Origin: Saprospiraceae bacterium
GTDB lineage: Bacteria > Bacteroidota > Bacteroidia > Chitinophagales > Saprospiraceae
Assembly: GCA_020436935.1 (NCBI GenBank)
Contig: JAGQWX010000005.1
Coordinates: 1 to 64,000, forward strand
Direction: 5' to 3'
DNA: 64,000 nt
A program made the position numbers and the translations under genes. A model generated the notes under the pieces. That model saw only the letters and a program-made list of their open reading frames with translations, did no database searches and was not told the origin of the DNA. Of this stretch, positions 62,614-64,000 are shown in pieces. Every line of letters starts with the position of its first letter. Position 1 is the first letter of the stretch.

Positions 62614-63087
62614 GAGAGCAGTTCTTTTACTTCTCAAAACGACCAGACCGGTGATGGTCATAACAATCAAAATGATGAATATGCTCCATTGGCCTATAGT
62701 GGGTATTGGAGCAGCAAGTACTTGAAGTGTTACACTTCCTTGGCAACTAAGAACATCTGTAGGTATAACTACAGGGCCACAGTTTGGCGATGGGACCGTA
62801 AAGTTGTAAGGCCCTGGACCAAAAATACCATATTGCCCGGTAACAGGTGTAGATCCTGGAGGCAGAGTAATATAATTGGAGTTGGTGCTGTTGGAAGTTA
62901 CAGAAAACATAAGAAAATCATCATCGGTACCAGGAGTCGCAGCACCGAGGCAGGTGACGTTATAAAATGTTATTGTATCACTGTTGCAAGGAGCAATCTG
63001 TGCCTTTAATGTAAGGTTGCACAAAACCAATAAAACGATCAGAATAACTGATTTTTTCGCTACATAAAATGGGGATATATACTTCAT
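62590..63087 (-). CDS. IPTL-CTERM small secreted protein, copy 2
   Basis: A 165-aa homologue of copy 1: signal peptide (MKYISPFYVAKKSVILIVLL, ending LKAQ), the same core (PCNSDTITFYNVTCLG; FTVPSPNCGPVVIP) and an IPTL tag (APIPTIGQWSIFIILIVMTI, then VVLRSKRTAL). The alignment over the full length shows common origin, but the two have diverged, so the duplication is old. The stop lies in the Kelch remnant, like that of copy 1 in the intact Kelch gene. The function is unknown. Confidence 0.88.
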   Translation of the reverse strand: MKYISPFYVAKKSVILIVLLVLCNLTLKAQIAPCNSDTITFYNVTCLGAATPGTDDDFLMFSVTSNSTNSNYITLPPGSTPVTGQYGIFGPGPYNFTVPSPNCGPVVIPTDVLSCQGSVTLQVLAAPIPTIGQWSIFIILIVMTITGLVVLRSKRTALSLNEDQR

Positions 63088-63388
63088 GGTTGTAGATTAT
63101 TGCCATGGGAAGGCAAGCGTAAAAATCCTCAAAGTAAAAAACTTGTGTGTATTTTACAATCAAATTGAGGTTTATGACCATAAATTGCCCAAAGTTTTAT
63201 CCATTTTCATTAAAAAATGCATGAAAAGGGGAATTTCAGACACCAGTAAGCGTAAATATTGTTGCTTGTATGAGGTCTTAAATACCTTGATTTTCATAAG
63301 GAAAAGCCTGTTTAAAGAGGTTTTCTCATTGTGGATTTTGCAGTGTAGTTTCCATTATTTTCAATATCTTTTAGACTCAAAAATGGGA
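63088..63388. other. Intergenic stretch before the IPTL-CTERM copy 2 gene
   Basis: It contains the likely promoter region of copy 2 on the minus strand. The plus-strand open frame across it (63086-63433) overlaps the next gene antisense and shows no protein-like features, so I treat it as non-coding. Confidence 0.45.
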
Positions 63389-63949
63389 TTAGATGGTCCA
63401 TTGGCGGGTATGTTCATCGATATCAATGCATGATATAAAAGTGCCGGGATTTGGATCAAATGCCAGGACTTTTTTGCCTACTTCTTCAGAGGTAAAATAT
63501 GCCAGCATTACAAATCCTTTGAGCATAGGAAAAAATGGAGTGTGGTAGGGGTCTTTATTGGTGCTGGCTTGATTGGCGATGCTGTCCATGAGCAGGTGTT
63601 TTTCTTCCTCACTCCTTTGATGCAACGGTCCGGTAAATTGTTTGTCGTATGAATTTTTCCAAAACAATAAGCCGTTTCTAAAATCCTCTTGAATAGGTAC
63701 CTCCATGTTATTTTCAATATAAGCCAATATTTTTGCGGCTGCGCCTATTCCTTTCGCGCCAATGGTGTCTGTCTGAGGAATGATGATTTCGGCCAGCTCG
63801 TCCAGAAAATCCAATTCCTCTTTTCCAATCGTTTTTATCTCAGGCAATGACCCGGAGGAACATCCTTCAAAAAACTCAATCAAGCCCATTGAAAGGCTAA
63901 GTCCTGTCATTGCAAAGATGGTCTGTTTTAGGTGCTCCCTTCTGTTCAT
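63389..63949 (-). CDS. Gluconate 2-dehydrogenase subunit 3-like protein
   Basis: The ATG at 63949 (MNRREHLKQTIFAMTGLSLS) opens a Tat-like signal with a twin arginine (RREHLK), and Cys30 in FFEGC could be lipidated. The core (FLDELAEIIIPQTDTIGAKG; DPYHTPFFPMLKGFVMLAYF) matches gluconate 2-dehydrogenase subunit 3 family proteins, small partners that anchor or assist GMC-type flavin oxidoreductases. No such oxidoreductase gene follows at the 3' side, so the partner may be upstream, beyond the window. The substrate is unknown. A minus-strand open frame continues to the window edge upstream. Confidence 0.85.
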   Translation of the reverse strand: MNRREHLKQTIFAMTGLSLSMGLIEFFEGCSSGSLPEIKTIGKEELDFLDELAEIIIPQTDTIGAKGIGAAAKILAYIENNMEVPIQEDFRNGLLFWKNSYDKQFTGPLHQRSEEEKHLLMDSIANQASTNKDPYHTPFFPMLKGFVMLAYFTSEEVGKKVLAFDPNPGTFISCIDIDEHTRQWTI

Positions 63950-64000
63950 TGCAGCGCTTTTTTCGACCATAAATCTACCGCATATGAGACAGCCCGAACC

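Noticed and set aside
63086..63433. 115-aa plus-strand frame between IPTL copy 2 and the subunit 3 gene
   Set aside because: Low-complexity, Cys/Lys/Ile-rich translation that overlaps the subunit 3 gene antisense; no start context or motif.
1..64000. CRISPR arrays, rRNA genes, other tRNAs
   Set aside because: No regularly spaced direct repeats and no rRNA or further tRNA cloverleaf patterns were seen on either strand by reading.

Overview
The window comes from a member of the Bacteroidota. It has two SusC/SusD pairs, type IX secretion C-terminal domains on secreted proteins, two small IPTL-CTERM proteins, and promoters of the Bacteroidetes type (TTTG, about 18-19 bp, TAnnTTTG) before tRNA-fMet and one susC gene. 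A free-living, glycan-degrading lineage such as the Saprospirales fits, but the sequence alone does not prove the family.

Region 1 (1-8898) is mobile DNA. The left edge carries the start of an ISAs1-like transposase. The rest, up to the 3' end of an initiator tRNA gene, is an integrated element: tyrosine recombinase, unknown 347-aa protein, excisionase-like HTH protein, RepA-like ATPase, zinc-ribbon/Toprim protein, DUF5681 protein, and an unknown 583-aa protein with a small membrane partner. Its gaps hold strong palindromes: an iteron-like block between the ATPase and Toprim genes and a 14-bp-arm palindrome before the HTH gene. I see no relaxase, terminase or capsid gene.

Region 2 (8898-21523) is mostly housekeeping on the minus strand: tRNA-fMet, a gliding-motility-type secreted protein, pterin-carbinolamine dehydratase, a phospholipase C/S1-P1-like hydrolase, a DUF3078 barrel, an MscS channel behind an ECF sigma factor, threonine aldolase, alanine dehydrogenase and an alanine:cation symporter. 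A 162-bp imperfect palindrome, like a MITE, lies between the last two.

Region 3 (21943-58156) is a glycan-utilisation block. A first SusC/SusD pair (substrate unknown) is followed by a minus-strand group (propeller protein, sialate O-acetylesterase, aldo/keto reductase, GH5-like enzyme with a T9SS tail) and a secreted SGNH-GH20 fusion. A FadR-type regulator is divergent from a long plus-strand sialic acid operon: SusC, SusD, N-acetylneuraminate lyase, mutarotase, MFS transporter, sialidase, sulfatase, GlcNAc 2-epimerase, NagA and a second O-acetylesterase. Together these would trim, import and convert sialic acid through ManNAc and GlcNAc to glucosamine 6-phosphate; no GlcNAc kinase or NagB is in view. 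Two GntR-type operator palindromes sit in the divergent gap, one next to the susC promoter. Running toward this operon is a four-gene mannan operon (GH26, Na+ symporter, GH130 phosphorylase, AGE epimerase) matching the known mannobiose epimerase/phosphorylase route of Bacteroides fragilis.

Region 4 (58469-64000) has a malic enzyme with a phosphotransacetylase-like tail, a Kelch lipoprotein, two homologous IPTL-CTERM proteins and a gluconate dehydrogenase subunit 3-like protein. A decayed 3' end of a second Kelch gene lies beside the second IPTL-CTERM gene, which shows that the Kelch-IPTL pair was duplicated.
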